A DNA stretch of 64,000 nucleotides from Polytrichum commune (taxonomy: Eukaryota > Streptophyta > Polytrichopsida > Polytrichales > Polytrichaceae). The notes beneath the pieces were generated by a model. It had not been told where the DNA came from, did no database searches, and saw nothing but the letters and a program-made list of their open reading frames with translations. The position numbers and the translations under genes are program-made. Location: the NCBI GenBank assembly GCA_950295325.1, contig OX485809.1, forward strand, positions 39,589,081 through 39,653,080, given 5' to 3'. This document shows, piece after piece, positions 1 to 11,934 of the stretch. Each line of letters starts with the position of its first letter. Within the stretch, counting starts at the first letter, position 1.

Positions 1-1625
1 TCATGGTCACTCGTCATTAGTGTGAACATGACCTTACTTGGATAAAAAAAATTTAACATGTTTTTTATGACAAGTAAGTGCATATGTCATCTATGCCATC
101 AAAAATACGGGGGGATGGGCAAAAATATTTCATTAAATAGTAGTCCCCAAAATATATAAGTAAAAATAAGGCTTTTAAAAACCATTAACATGGTAAAGTG
201 AACAAGAAAATTGGCATGCACTTGAACTCTTAACACAACTTCATATACATTATGGGAGGCAGTCTCAATTCTATACAAAATGTCATTCCGAGACCATGAA
301 GCCCTCCAATGGGCTTGAACCAAGTATAGTACAAATTTTGCGACTCGTTATTGTTATGGAGATACATAAGAAGTAGATCCTAAACTAAATGATGGATTTG
401 AGCTATAACCTACTTCATTTCAAGAATTTGTGCTAATTTGTGTCTTTAGTTAAAGTTTTTGGCAAGATCATATCATAGGTCAATGTGCCACAAATTTTGA
501 AGTAAAATATATTTTCTTAAGGTCTACTTCACTATCACTTTCCAAAAACCCACAATTATGGAAGTGGATTCTACAAACTTTAAGAATCTACTTTAATGAA
601 TGCAGATCATGTAGTTTGTAAAAATATATATGAAAAATAATGATCCACCCTATTAGTAACCTTGATATGAATAAGTTTTATTGTTTTGAGTTATATAACT
701 AGGAAATGTGGTTGCTTGCCCCTCTAAAATGACAACGTACAACTTTTGTTCACTGTACCGTGCTTTGGCCCTCATGTAACTTATGCTCTTAACAGATTGG
801 GACCCCACAAAACCTCTTAAGGATTGAACTTAGTATTCATTGTTCACGAATGAGAAGTTCTTTAGGATTGTTTTTTCCCTCACCCATAAATTATTCTTAC
901 GATACCCATGAAACTTGTTAGGCAAACTCCAAGTATCCTTAGGCATATAACTAGGATGGGCTTATCCCTATGCAACCTAGGGTTGTCTCTAAGTAGCCTA
1001 TATAAAACATGGGCAACCCTAAGGTTATGGAGTGCACACAAAGGCACTTGCAAAGCTTGGTGTATTTGGTATTCCCTCATGCTCGCCAATTGATGCTCTC
1101 GGACAAAATGCCAACACGAACACAAAACAATTGAGCTAAGCGTATCACTCGTTCTTTGAGCATATCCATGTCTCTTCCTGTGGTCGGAGGTAACTTAGCC
1201 CCCAAGAAAGCAAGAAAACCCCAAAATTCATAAACATGATCTTACTAAATCATGTTTGTCATCAACTTAGAATGCGTTTATATTACGGTTTGGGTCCAAG
1301 AAAGTTGTTTTTATTTGGTTTTGTTTGGGGGGGGGGGGGGGGTGGGTCCAAAACACCACTTCATGAACATTATTTTCGAAGTCAAGATTGAATCCAAGCT
1401 CGTAGATCGATTTCTCAAACTAGAAGGAGTATTTTCTTTAGTTGGGACCGTTGAGGATTTTGAGGGAAAGTGATGCCACATCAACACCACATGATTTTTA
1501 ATACCTTGTATCCATATTCTAGTGTAGACTTTTGGGTCTAAAATCTTGCACCCTAGTTTAACCCACTAAACCAAAATGGTTTCAACTAAATTCAATCTCC
1601 CCCAAACCCACACCACTAACCCCTA
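1..1625. other. Intergenic, no gene seen
   Basis: AT-rich sequence with many stops in all frames and no stretch resembling a known protein. The only notable local structure is a G16 run at 1327-1342. The last part (about 1650-1790) probably belongs to the promoter or 5' leader of the FAM21-like gene that follows. Confidence 0.6.
1327..1342. repeat. Poly-G tract (16 G)
   Basis: An uninterrupted run of 16 G, about 450 bp upstream of the FAM21-like start codon. Such a run can form a G-quadruplex and is prone to length error in sequencing. Confidence 0.9.
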
Positions 1626-1738
1626 ATTATTGTGATGTAAATGTTTTGGTTATGTCACTCTCTAGGGTTTTGAGTGTTGCGAAGGACGTCGAAGACACAA
1701 AGGACAACAAGTTCGAGGAGAGCATAACGGAGAGGGCG

Positions 1739-1774
1739 ATGAGAGTTGCATCGATCAGCCCGCACACTGCATAG
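1739..1774 (+). promoter_or_regulatory. Possible upstream ORF (11 codons) in the FAM21 leader
   Basis: An ATG at 1739 opens an 11-residue frame ending in TAG at 1774, 16 bp before the chosen start of the FAM21-like protein at 1791. If the transcript begins upstream of 1739, ribosomes would meet this uORF first and it could lower translation of the main frame. The transcript start is not known, so this is inference. Confidence 0.3.
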
Positions 1775-1790
1775 TGCGGCCATCCCAATC

Positions 1791-4700
1791 ATGGACAAGA
1801 ACGCTTTGCTGGCCGTGTTCCGCGATGCCAGCAATTCAGGCTGGTCACTGCGATCGGATATTCAGGTGTTGTATTCCCTCCAATTTACTCTGGATTTCTT
1901 CTTTCTTCGATTAGGGTTGGTTTGTGAAGAGAGTGATTTGAGTGTACATTGAAGTTCCGGGTTTCTTTGATTTGTGCAGCTGCAAGATTGGCTGGAAGCT
2001 TTTGCTGATCACGTGAAGCAGAGGACGGAATCGGTGATCAAAGAGGTGGAGCAGCTCGGAACAGGAGCCGGGGAAGTGGAGCTCTATTTGCAAAATACCT
2101 CGAACAGTCTTCGAGCTCTTTCAGCCACTCAGTTTATCGAGAATGTGAGTTCATCATGTTTTACATCGATGTGCAATCGCTTCAGCTGCTTATTAATAAG
2201 AGCAAGCTCACCTGTTGCCGAATCCGTGTGGCACAAATCGTCCTGCATCCATCCACTTTTTGCGTTTGCGTATCCGTATCCGCATTTGGGGAAAAACCTC
2301 TTTGATTTCACGTTGTCTTGCAAAAAAAAACATGGTAAAGCGCTCATCAATTGGAGTACTCTAAACTTTTCTAGGTAAATTAAACATCGCTAGGTGGTAA
2401 TCCGAGAGGATACAAGGTCGTTGATTATTCCTCATTATGTTTGTCGAGAGTTTGTGGTGGCAAGACATGGTCGCTGTATCCATATCCGCGTTCAAATGTG
2501 GATGAGTTTCATGGTCACATCCGATGTGCCATTGCCTCAGCTACTTAAGAGTTGCTGTATCCATGTCCGCATTTGGGAATTGCTGTTTTTTAATCACATG
2601 TCTTGCGAATATACATGGTAAAGAGTTCCAATATTCAAGTATGTTGCACTCTTTAAGGTGAATCAATCTCCTTGAGGTGGTGATCCGAGAGGATACAAGG
2701 TCATTGATTGCTCGTCTCATCATTATGTTTGTTGACAGTTTGTGGTGGCAAGTAATGGTTCGTGTGTCCATACCCATAATCAGGAAATGTTTTTGTGATT
2801 TCACATTGTGTTGCAAAAAAAGAAACATGGTATAGAGCTTATCGTTTCAAGTACTATTAATCATCTCAGGTGAATCAATCACCTTCAGGGGAAATCGGAG
2901 AAGGTCATTGATTGCTCGTTTCATTCTCATTTTCATTATGTTTGTTGTGAGTTACAGTGGCAAGAAATGGTCACCTTATCCATGCCTGCATTTGGGAAAT
3001 GTTTTTTTTGATTTTATCGTGTCTTGCAAAAAGAACATGGCAAAGAGCTCATGAATTCAAATAATCTAAACTATTTTAGGTGAATCAATCACCATCAGGT
3101 GGAAATCTGAGAGGATACAAGGACTTTGATGGCTTGTCTTACTCTCATGATGTTTGTTGAGAGTTTGTGGTGGTGGTGAGAAATGGGCTCAATTTGTCGG
3201 GAAAAAATGGATCCCCACATCCACTTTCTGGATTCAAATGTGGATATGGCAATGGGTGGGAGCCATCTCAACATGTTTTCCAACATGATATCCACTTTTC
3301 ATCTGTAAAAGATTTATGTTTATAATCACGGATACGGCAACTGGTGGGCTTGTTCAAGTCCATCATACTTTTGAATTTTGGGTGCAAGAGCAATGTTGTA
3401 GGAACGAATCTCTTGACCTTGTCAACTTTTTATTGGAATAGAGAGGTGACATTGTTGAAATATGGTTGTTGCAGAGAATGATGTCACAGCATATTGTAAC
3501 ATGAAAAATTCTTGGGTGCAGCATGTAGATGAGGCAGATGAAATGCCCATCAGCAAGGTGGAGCCACAAGCCAAGGAGCCACGTGGGGAGAATTATGACA
3601 CACAGATTATTCCTTGTTATAAAGAAGCAGTTTTAACAGCTTGGAATGCATATGAAGGATTTACTAGCCGTAAAACCAGATCATCATCAACAGATGTGCA
3701 CAACGAGTTGGCAAGGGTAAGGGGAGTTGTGTGGGTGATGATGTTCCTGCATACAATTTTAATTTGCAACAACCTCACAAGCTGCATTTTTTTTAAGTTT
3801 GTAAAGATAAAAGCTTTTCTATCCTGTTGTGCTTGTAAATGTTGTCTATGGGTGGTCCTTGAAAGTTAGAGGCTGAATTAATTTTTTTTTTAAACAGGGT
3901 CCACTTGCAACCCAACGACTAAAATTGCCTCACATCATTGGGACAGATGAGTTTGTTAGGGACAGCCGTTGCGGTCTGGCAGGTAAGAGAGGTGTTATGT
4001 CATTTTTCGTTTGTTTGTATGGCCATCTTGAGGCCACCTCTTTTGGCTCGTAAATCATTTCAAATGTACATAGTTTCAATATTCTCTATTTACACCAAGT
4101 GGAGTTGGCTATTTTCTTTTTTTCCTTTTTATCAGCCTTGGGAATAGCTACAATATTCATGATACAATTCTCTTGCAAATTGTTGGAACAGTGATTAATA
4201 AGGTTTCTAAGAGATTCTAGATTAATCAATGCAATTGTGTTGAATAACCATGGTCATTTTGGGTACCACACCATTCGACATTGATAGTGCGTTGCTTGTG
4301 AAAGTGAGGCTTGGTCATGGATGTAATAAATTTGAACACCGCATGTAAGTATGTTCAGTAGAAGGATCCTCATGACAGACAGACTATGTCTGTCACTGTC
4401 CAAGAGGACTAAGGTAATAGTCATTCTCAATACTTCTGTATCTCATCCTACCTTGAGCTTTCTCCCTGTACTGGTTGGTGTAGGCAGACTGTTTGTTTGA
4501 CTTGATTTTGAAATTTTTATTGATGTATGCCTTTGGAACAGACATGGGGTTTCCAATAAGAAACAGAGGGTCCTCCAGTTCTGAGCCTGCTGAAACTGAC
4601 AGTGACATGGACAAAGAAGAGACACGTTTGGCAGCAGAGTTGGTGGGTGGAGGACTCTGGTTAGAAGATGATTGGTCTGCCACTGGAAGTGAGACATCGC

Positions 4701-7158
4701 ATCATCAGGTATGTGTGTGTTGAGATGTGTTATGTGTAGCAATATGTATGTACATGACAACTGTCATGTGACATGGTATCGTGGGTCAAATGATGACTTT
4801 GCACTGAACCCTTTTGGCTTTAGTGGGCATCCTCTTAGTTTTCTAGGCTAAATTCAACTTTAGTTTGTGCCTTGGGATGTTACTAAGACATATACTTCAA
4901 TGTTTTCCCTAGGAAAACCTTGTTCTAAACGCTGGCATGCTGTGTGTATTTTTTGACAATTTTTTTGCAACTTTTTGACTTTTGACACGCAAAAACTTGC
5001 ACAAAAAAACTGCACATGCACAATTTAGAATTTGACATGTAGTTTGACTTGTGAAGAAGAAGAATGACACGTCAATTGACACGCTAAAAATTGAAATGAC
5101 ATGTACTACTAGGCAGCACAAAATTGAGGTGACATTTTAGAATAAAATGTAGTTGTCAATTGACATTCATTTTTGTTTTTGAAATCGTCACATGACACTT
5201 TGGATTTGAATTTGAATGTTGAATGAAATTTGTCAAACACACTCTGCTGGGATGTGATTTCATTGGTTTGATCTGACAAACATGCTTTTGTTTACAAATT
5301 TTGCACAGCAGGGAGGAGTTCTAGAGCCAGCTGTTTCAGCTGCTTTGGACTTCAAAGCCATGCTGGAGGCTGCTCTTCGGGGACCATCGTTTCCATGTAC
5401 GTGCATTATTGACTTGATTCATTGCTGATGAATGGGCTTAAGGTTGTGAGAGGGCTTGTGTAGAAGGAAATTGTATCTCTTAGAGTTGTAAGGTGAAGCC
5501 TTGTATGACTGTAAGAAAATTCTTCTTCATTTCTTGCTGATTTTGTCAGATGAGGAAGGCATGCTACCAAACATGGAGAATGTATATGGTCAGTATAGCT
5601 ACATGGACAATGCACCTACATCATCAGCACATGAGAAAATGAGCAATACTTCCAGGTACAAATGGATCGTTTAATCTGTTGTCTTACTGGTTGATGGTCC
5701 TAGTGTATATAAAACTTCATACAGAGCAGAGTCTTGGTGATAAACACATCTTGTGCTCATGAACAAATTATTTTTCAGCTAGAGGGTCGAATTTCATTTC
5801 TAGAGTTGCAGGATCTCGCAGACTTCATTGTCAAAGCATTTAGGATGATGTTTGTTTGTTTTCCCGATGACCTGCATTGAGTGTCTGCATTTACTGGAAC
5901 AGTTTGATCTTGAATGTTCACAGCAGAGAGGCTCTCCTTAAACTGGACTCTGTGAAGTTCTTTGGCAGGATGAGATCTGAAACAGGGGAGAGGGAGTTGG
6001 GTGGTGCTTTGCCAACTACATTGGAATCCTCAGTCTCAGATAGTCAAAGGGATGGGTCGTATTTGGTCAATAACATGGAGTCTCAGGATTTTGAGGTACC
6101 TCTCATGGCATTAATAGTAGCAGATGCTGTTGCTTCTTTACAACCTCCTCCCGGTCATGTGTACCTTCTTCACTTTTGCACATAGTACAGACTTTGAGAA
6201 AAATGGCATGTAGATAGGTTCACTAGTCAACATAATTGGGGGGGGGGGGAGGGGGACCAATATGTTCATTTAAGTAGAATGAGAACCTCACTTCGGCAGT
6301 GACTAAGATATCTATATGAGCTCTGAATATTGTGAGGAAAATGGCTACAGCCTCCAGTTAAATTTGCTATATTATCTTGTACTAATTGCTTTTTACATTT
6401 CCTTGGAGAATTGGGCACAGAGTTAAAGTTGTCCATTTTAGGCTCATTTACCTTAGTTCTTAAATAGTTTGGGATTGATGTCTTCATTATGTATTCTCAT
6501 CAGTTTACTTTTGCAGACGGAACATGCATCTCCCAGTAATGATTCTGAATATAATACAGCTGCAGCAAGTTCAGAACAGTCCTCCTTGAACCAGAACCAA
6601 GCAGGAAACCCTACAAGTTCATATCATGGTCCTTCACTTGATCCAGTTCATCCTTACGGTGATACCTCAATGAGGAGGGAGCAGGGAGAAGGATTGAAAT
6701 ATTACACTGCAGGCGCCAGTAAGACTCATACTCCTCCTGCGCCCAACTTCACGGCGCCGTTTAGGAGCGATGAAATCAACCCACAGCCACCCCCTTTGAA
6801 GTTACGAGGTGGAGTGGTTACTGATAGTCCTGCAATTCCTACTCTCCCAGATGGTCTATTTCAAGGATTACAAGCAGCAATTCAAGCACGAGAAAAGAGA
6901 TCACAATCTCAGAACAATGAGGGTACTACAGATAAGGAAGGTATACTTCAGAAGCCGAATGTTTCTGGCAAAGAGAGAACTACTGTTCGCATGGAAAACC
7001 GAATTGCAGGTAGGAAGTCCAATCTGGAAGACAACAGACTGCTCAACAAAAATATTGCCAATGAGACAAGCCTTAAATTGCAGAAGGGGTCGGTGAAGGG
7101 GGTGAATTCTGGTCCTCGATCAAGACCACAGAAGACTATTTCTTTTCAAGGTGGATTA

Positions 7159-7189
<31 letters not shown>

Positions 7190-10100
7190 ACCTGGACAAT
7201 AGGGTTGATGTTCCTAAATCAGGAAATGATAGCGAGGATAAGAATGGTGGATTCGTGAAGCCTTTTGTGGACTCCCAAAGTCATTTGACGGGGTCTCAAG
7301 CTTCCAATTTCAGTACTAACAAACAAGGCCTGTTGGATGATCTAAGTCAAATTCCAACAGGATCATTAACTGAAGATGTGCAGATAGGAAAGAGACCACC
7401 AGCCTTGATAAGCTCAGAAGAGGACTCACAAGGGGTTTATGAGGGACATGACATCACACATGCGACGACAAACTCTGAGAATATTGTTGAAGATCAGGTT
7501 GATTCTGGCAGGGATGCTGACGTGAAGTCGCAAAGAATGAATTCACAGAAATTGGCTGTTGCTGTTGCTGCTATCAGGGAACCCATTCCTTCTGAATCCA
7601 GTGATACTTCATTGTCATGGTCTGATTCAGGTAGTGGGGAGTCCAGCAGTGAGAATGAGAGGAGCATTTCAAAGAGTGCAGGCAAGCAGGTGATATTTCA
7701 ATCCTTCAGGAAGATTTAGAGTCCTTCTAGAGCTCGCTGTGTTCAGATGCAGGTTAGCACCTGACATTAATTGAGATATATGTGGAAAATTCTTAGGAGG
7801 TATAATGTAGATTTCCTTTTGTAAACTTTTGTGCTTGTGCTACTTGCATGCGTTAGTGTATAGATTGTATTCTGAGTGATCAACAGGATGACGAAGTTCA
7901 CTTTTTGCAGAAAATTGAATCATCAGAAGCAAGGATTGATACTTTCCATCAGCAGTCACATTTATCTGGAAGTTCTAGTAAAGGTGATGATGGAGGAAAG
8001 ACCACAAAAATTTATCAAGCCAAGCCCACTTTGGCAACAACTGAAGAAGTCAGAGAACCGGCAATGAATGTTTCAAGACTCTTTGTCCAGACAGCATCTG
8101 ACCTTCCAAATACAAAAGGAAGTCCATCTTTACAGTTGAGGACAGAAGCAGATCCATCAGTTTCCTGTATGCTTGATGGAGCAGCAACAATGGGGCGTCC
8201 TCATGAAGGTCTGTTCCACTTCTTATCCTGGCAACAGTGTGCATTAACAGTCTGGGAAAAGCTCAAGGTCAATGGAAGTGCCTGTATTAGAGTTATCCTT
8301 CAACTCAAGTGGACTTCTCGTCAGGAGTTGGTTCCCTATGCTTTCCTTAGGCTGTTTTTCTTACAAATCAATCATTTGTTTCCGCTTGTGGTGCATGCTC
8401 AGAGTTGGTGTTTGAATTTAAATGAAGAGCAACCTATTATGGTTTGTTGAGGGCCAAACTCGTTTTAGCACCTCTTGGAATGCCAAAATGAGTTTGACCC
8501 TGGATAAACCAAAATAGAATTAGTAGAGGAAATTAAGTAGACGTTGGGTATCAGAGTCCAATTGGGAATACATCATGCACCATCAATACTGAAGGAGCTG
8601 CTAAGAATGAATAAATTTTCTTTCTCTCAAAGATACTGGTTGGCACATGGGAACACTACGTACATATTTCAGGCCATTAATAGTAAATGTTCTGAATTGC
8701 ACAAGTTTTAAGATTCAGAAAACTTTGATGGATTAGCAGTTCAAAGTAAGCAGATGTTGGCTTTCAGAGTCCAATTTTGAAATACACCATGCACTACCAA
8801 TACTGAGGGAGCTGCTAAGTATGGATAAATGTTCCTTCTAACATAGATACTGGTTGCCACATGGGAACACCGTATGTCATCTGTTTCTTGTGTCATCTGT
8901 ATGGATAAATGCTCCTTTCTATTATTCCGAGTAGAGGTTTATCCATGTCGAGATATGTGCTACTTTCTTGTTCAGATTATTATATCAATTTTTCAATAAA
9001 ATGTTCTGGGTGTAATGCAGATGCGACAGAGGTAAGTTCTTCTCTGATGCATTATTCATCTGGACGTCTCCAACAAGATGCTCCTGGCACTAAGGAGCAC
9101 CAAGGTGATCATAGCAGGAGTCTGAGTGCTCCGAGGAATGGTGTGTCAAATACATCAAAATTGGGCGTAGAAGCTTCTCTTGCTTCAACACAAAGCCCTA
9201 CTCAAGGAGGTGCTGGAAAGGATGAGAAGTCACCTTTTTCAGGTGAATATGTGATCTGTTGAGAGCTATGAGACCCTTGTTGCATTGTGCATGTCTCGTG
9301 GATATCCATGTTCATCAGGTGGAATATCGTGGTTGTTGCATTTTGATCATCTGACCCTTAGCCATTATAGGACCATGTGTTATTTGATCATTTTTACAAA
9401 AGTATCCAGTACGCTCTATCTGCACAAATTTGAAATCACTCATACAGGCTGGTGAAGTAAGTTCTGGTGGATAATAACACCTTTAGACAATGCTGTACTT
9501 GTTGGCAGTTCATGGGCTCTTGAGCAGATAGATCACTATGCTTCCTCTCAGTTCTTGTCCACTTTTCTTTGCCTATCGGTACATATACCCAAAAAACCAA
9601 CACAAAACCTATGTACCATCGTCATAGACTTGAGGCCCTCAAATGTAGAACATATGGTAAACAATGTCAGTTTTAGGCTTAGTGTCAGTTTTAGGTATTT
9701 GTACTTTAGGGAGGCCTGTATGAGATGACAGAACTCAACATGTTCATGTGATCATCATAGCTGTTGATGAATATGTTGTTGTGCAGTGTGCTAAATTTGT
9801 CTTGGAGTTGGTGTGTTATGCAGGTGTGCCTACCATTACCAGTCGCAGATATAGATCTCTGTTTGATGATGATGATGATGATGAGGAAGAGGATTTAATC
9901 CTTCCTCAATCTAGAGGCCTGTTAGCAACTGAGAGTCGTATTGGTGCATCTAGAAGCAGCACTTCCTTTTCTAGCGATCGAAGGCAGAATTCATCCCCGG
10001 TGTCTCCAATTGTCCCTGGACTGGCAACAACCACCACAACCACCACATCCATCCATCGTCGAGTCTTCAGTGAGTCAAGGTCAGAAATTTCATCTCAGAG

Positions 10101-10506
10101 GCCTCAATCTTCCTCAAGCCCACTGTCACGTGTTCTGAATAGTAGTGTCTCGTCATCACGGAATTCTGAAGTGGCGGTATCATCTCCATCCCCTAGCACC
10201 CAGGAGCAGGCAAGAGCAGCTAAGGCTTCTCCAAGAACAGTTTCTGCACTGCTTTTTGGGGATGATGACAACAATGGGGAAGACAGTTTGTTTGGTCCGT
10301 TAGGTGGCTGGTCTCGGAACAAGTCATCAGGGTTGTTTGATGCTGAAGACACACCGGAGGATGACAGCTTTCTCCAGAATGTTAGTGCAAAGCTTCCCCT
10401 CACATCATCATTGAAAGCATCTAGGACTGTAGATAGTAGTAGTGAAAGGATATCACGAAGGTCACTTTTTGATGACGGTGGTGATGACAACAATGATGCA
10501 ATCTAA
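1791..10506 (+). CDS. FAM21-like WASH complex subunit (WASHC2 family), 12 exons
   Basis: Exons: 1791-1865, 1980-2144, 3522-3716, 3898-3982, 4542-4708, 5309-5396, 5550-5655, 5924-6095, 6517-7689, 7887-8208, 9021-9242, 9824-10506. All introns are GT-AG, phases match, and the joined frame is 3453 nt (1150 aa). The N-terminal ~180 residues resemble the FAM21 head that docks onto the WASH complex: exon 2 ends in TQFIEN, the hallmark before the acidic VYDEE stretch of animal FAM21, matched here by HVDEADE in exon 3. The rest is a long, low-complexity, acidic tail with repeated LF-acidic motifs: GGLFDDDDDDDDDD near residue 566, SLFDDDDDDEEED near 936, LLFGDDD and SLFGPL near 1066-1082, GLFDAED near 1094 and SLFDDGGDD at the extreme C-terminus. 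In animals such LFa motifs bind VPS35 of retromer and bring WASH, an Arp2/3 activator, to endosomes. Human FAM21 is about 1340 aa. The exon 10 acceptor could instead be at 7910/7911, removing eight residues without changing frame. No capping-protein motif was recognised. Confidence 0.88.
2270..3260. repeat. Degenerate tandem repeat in FAM21 intron 2, about four copies
   Basis: The intron between 2145 and 3521 is largely built of diverged copies of a 210-280 bp unit. A short landmark, TTGCAAAAA..ACATGGTAAAGAG, recurs near 2318, 2603, 2812 and 3025. A second landmark, GTGGTGGCAAGNNATGGT followed by CC-TATCC, recurs near 2453, 2743, 2956 and 3170. Copies differ at many positions, so the array is old. 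No open frame spans it. Confidence 0.8.
6238..6255. repeat. G-rich tract in FAM21 intron 8
   Basis: A G12 run, then A, then a further G5 run inside the intron. Simple sequence, prone to assembly length error. Confidence 0.8.
6265..6405 (+). repeat. Diverged copy of a dispersed repeat also at 36.4 and 41.7 kb
   Basis: About 130 bp in FAM21 intron 8, reading roughly AAGATATCTATATGAGCTCT then GAGGAAAATGGCTACAGCC, parallels 36420-36490 and 41745-41815. It looks like a fragment of the same mobile or repetitive family and is the most diverged of the three. Confidence 0.5.
8290..8519 (+). repeat. 230-bp repeat shared with the Nudix-like gene intron (copy 1)
   Basis: Starts about 80 bp after the exon 10 donor of the FAM21-like gene. 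It matches 60196-60424 in the same orientation from GAGTTATCCTT-AACTCA through GAGTTGGT, GGTGTTTGAATCTGAATGAA and CACCTCTTGG-ATGCCAAAAT. Both copies lie in an intron just after an exon of an unrelated gene. No terminal inverted repeat or target duplication is obvious. Confidence 0.7.
8534..8876 (+). repeat. Two-copy tandem repeat (about 130 bp, period ~212) in FAM21 intron 10
   Basis: Copies at about 8534-8663 and 8744-8876 share TCAGAGTCCAATT, CACCATGCAC-ACCAATACTGA, GGAGCTGCTAAG and ACATGGGAACAC. The spacer between the copies is not obviously duplicated. The block lies directly after the 230-bp repeat shared with the Nudix-like gene. Confidence 0.75.
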
Positions 10507-11359
10507 CTAGGTATTCTTTGTGTGCAGTTGTTGTACCTCAGCAGTATTCTGTTCCTGCTTTTTGAGTGTAATTCATTGTGGTCAACATTTAGCACCTCAC
10601 CTTCAGATTTGTCAGGTGTAGCTTTACATTCGTGCAAGGTTGATTGAAGCTAGCAGCAGATTCATGTGTAGCATACTTTCTCATTGCTTGAATAAATTGT
10701 CAGGTGATGCATCAGTTTGTGACTACTCTGGTCTCTGGTTCATTCTTAAGTGCTTGGTTTGATGCCCAACCTGTTTCTTGGCCAGTGCTAGTATTGTATA
10801 TGTGGACATTCCTCATGCGAAATATCTGTTGGAAGCTGGACTCTACACAAGTTATCTGTTATGGAGAAAATTGTCAACATGATTACCACATGTGAAGGAT
10901 AAGTTATGCACAACAGTGGAAACGGAAGGAGCCTGTGGTGTAGTTCACGATCACGCCCTGACGTAGTGTCCATGGAGAATTTGGGCAAAATCGGTTGGGA
11001 TCCAAGTGTTTCCAAGTCCAACTGGTTAGGTGTATGTTGATATCTTTTGGTTTTCTTTTATTAGATTAAGATATGTTCTAAGATAATCTAAAGCGATCAG
11101 TGATTTGCCTGAAGTCTTGAGATTGAACCGGTGATTTTTCAACCTGAACCGGCCCATCTGTAACTAGCGGGTCTGCCCGTAGCTCTAAACTCAACAACAG
11201 TAGTAACCTAAGGTCTTTTAGGTGTGTTTTAAAAGGAAGAATATTACGTCTGGAATAAAATGGCAGACAATTAATGTGAAATATGTGCAGGAAATGGCAA
11301 AAATCCTATTCTTGACAGGCTCCAGTGTCAACGATGTTCCGGAAAGTTTCAGATGCTGA
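10507..11359. other. Region between FAM21 and the LEA gene: 3' UTR and intergenic
   Basis: After the TAA at 10504-10506 there is no further coding signal in the FAM21 frame. The first few hundred bases probably include its 3' UTR. About 10985-11190 contains CAANTTTCC and AACCGG-type phrases resembling stretches at 30310-30530, 32100-32290 and 54078-54307, suggesting a diverged dispersed repeat. Confidence 0.5.
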
Positions 11360-11367
11360 ACACGTGC
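11360..11367. promoter_or_regulatory. G-box / ABRE-like element upstream of the LEA gene
   Basis: ACACGTGC contains the CACGTG core with an ACGTG ABRE reading, 570 bp upstream of the LEA start codon. bZIP factors of the ABA response bind such cores in plants. The motif is short and the functional call is inferred from the gene it precedes. Confidence 0.4.
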
Positions 11368-11405
11368 CAAGTCCCAAGTTCATCAATCACACTCCTCCAT
11401 CCATC

Positions 11406-11411
11406 GCCGAC
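11406..11411. promoter_or_regulatory. DRE/CRT core upstream of the LEA gene
   Basis: GCCGAC matches the RCCGAC core bound by DREB/CBF factors in dehydration and cold responses. It sits between two CACGTG cores upstream of a LEA-type gene, which makes chance less likely but does not exclude it. Confidence 0.35.
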
Positions 11412-11652
11412 TCCGATTCAAAAGTAGCGAGCATACCTATCCAATAACTTCGATGTAGTACCTACTCATAAAGTTTGTGTCGATACCAATTCAATCCTGT
11501 GGCATGCAAATAAGTCAGAGCTGCAAGCGATGATGATACCGGGTGCCTGCAAAAAGTTCAGGGTCGGAATGGGCACCATGGATAAGGAGGCGATCGAAGG
11601 CACCAAGTGTCAATCGCATAGAAAGCATCCGTGGACATCGAACCATCATTCA

Positions 11653-11660
11653 CCACGTGG
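11653..11660. promoter_or_regulatory. Palindromic G-box upstream of the LEA gene
   Basis: CCACGTGG lies within a longer palindrome, CCACCACGTGGTGG, 275 bp before the LEA start. It is a strong bZIP/bHLH site and an ABRE-type core, and the second CACGTG in this promoter region. Confidence 0.45.
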
Positions 11661-11934
11661 TGGCACCAAAACGTCATGCATGGGTTACCTCCACTTGGCG
11701 TCTCGTCGATCCGCTTGGTCACTTGTACTCTTGATCCGTGCCCCAATAAAAGCTCGCCTCCGAATCAATTTGCATCAAACGAACTTACAACTGCAATCCT
11801 CACTTCGCATGCTTACACACATCCACGTCTACACATTATCAAACGCCATATTGCAATCTTCTCTTCTTAAGAATCCGAGGGTTGTTTGATTTGTGAGGTT
11901 AAGTTTTCAAGTTTTTTTTTGTTTCAAGGTAATC

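Noticed and set aside
10104-10493. 129-codon minus-strand frame over FAM21 exon 12
   Set aside because: Antisense shadow of a low-complexity Ser/Asp-rich exon; the plus strand has the splice-linked conserved frame.
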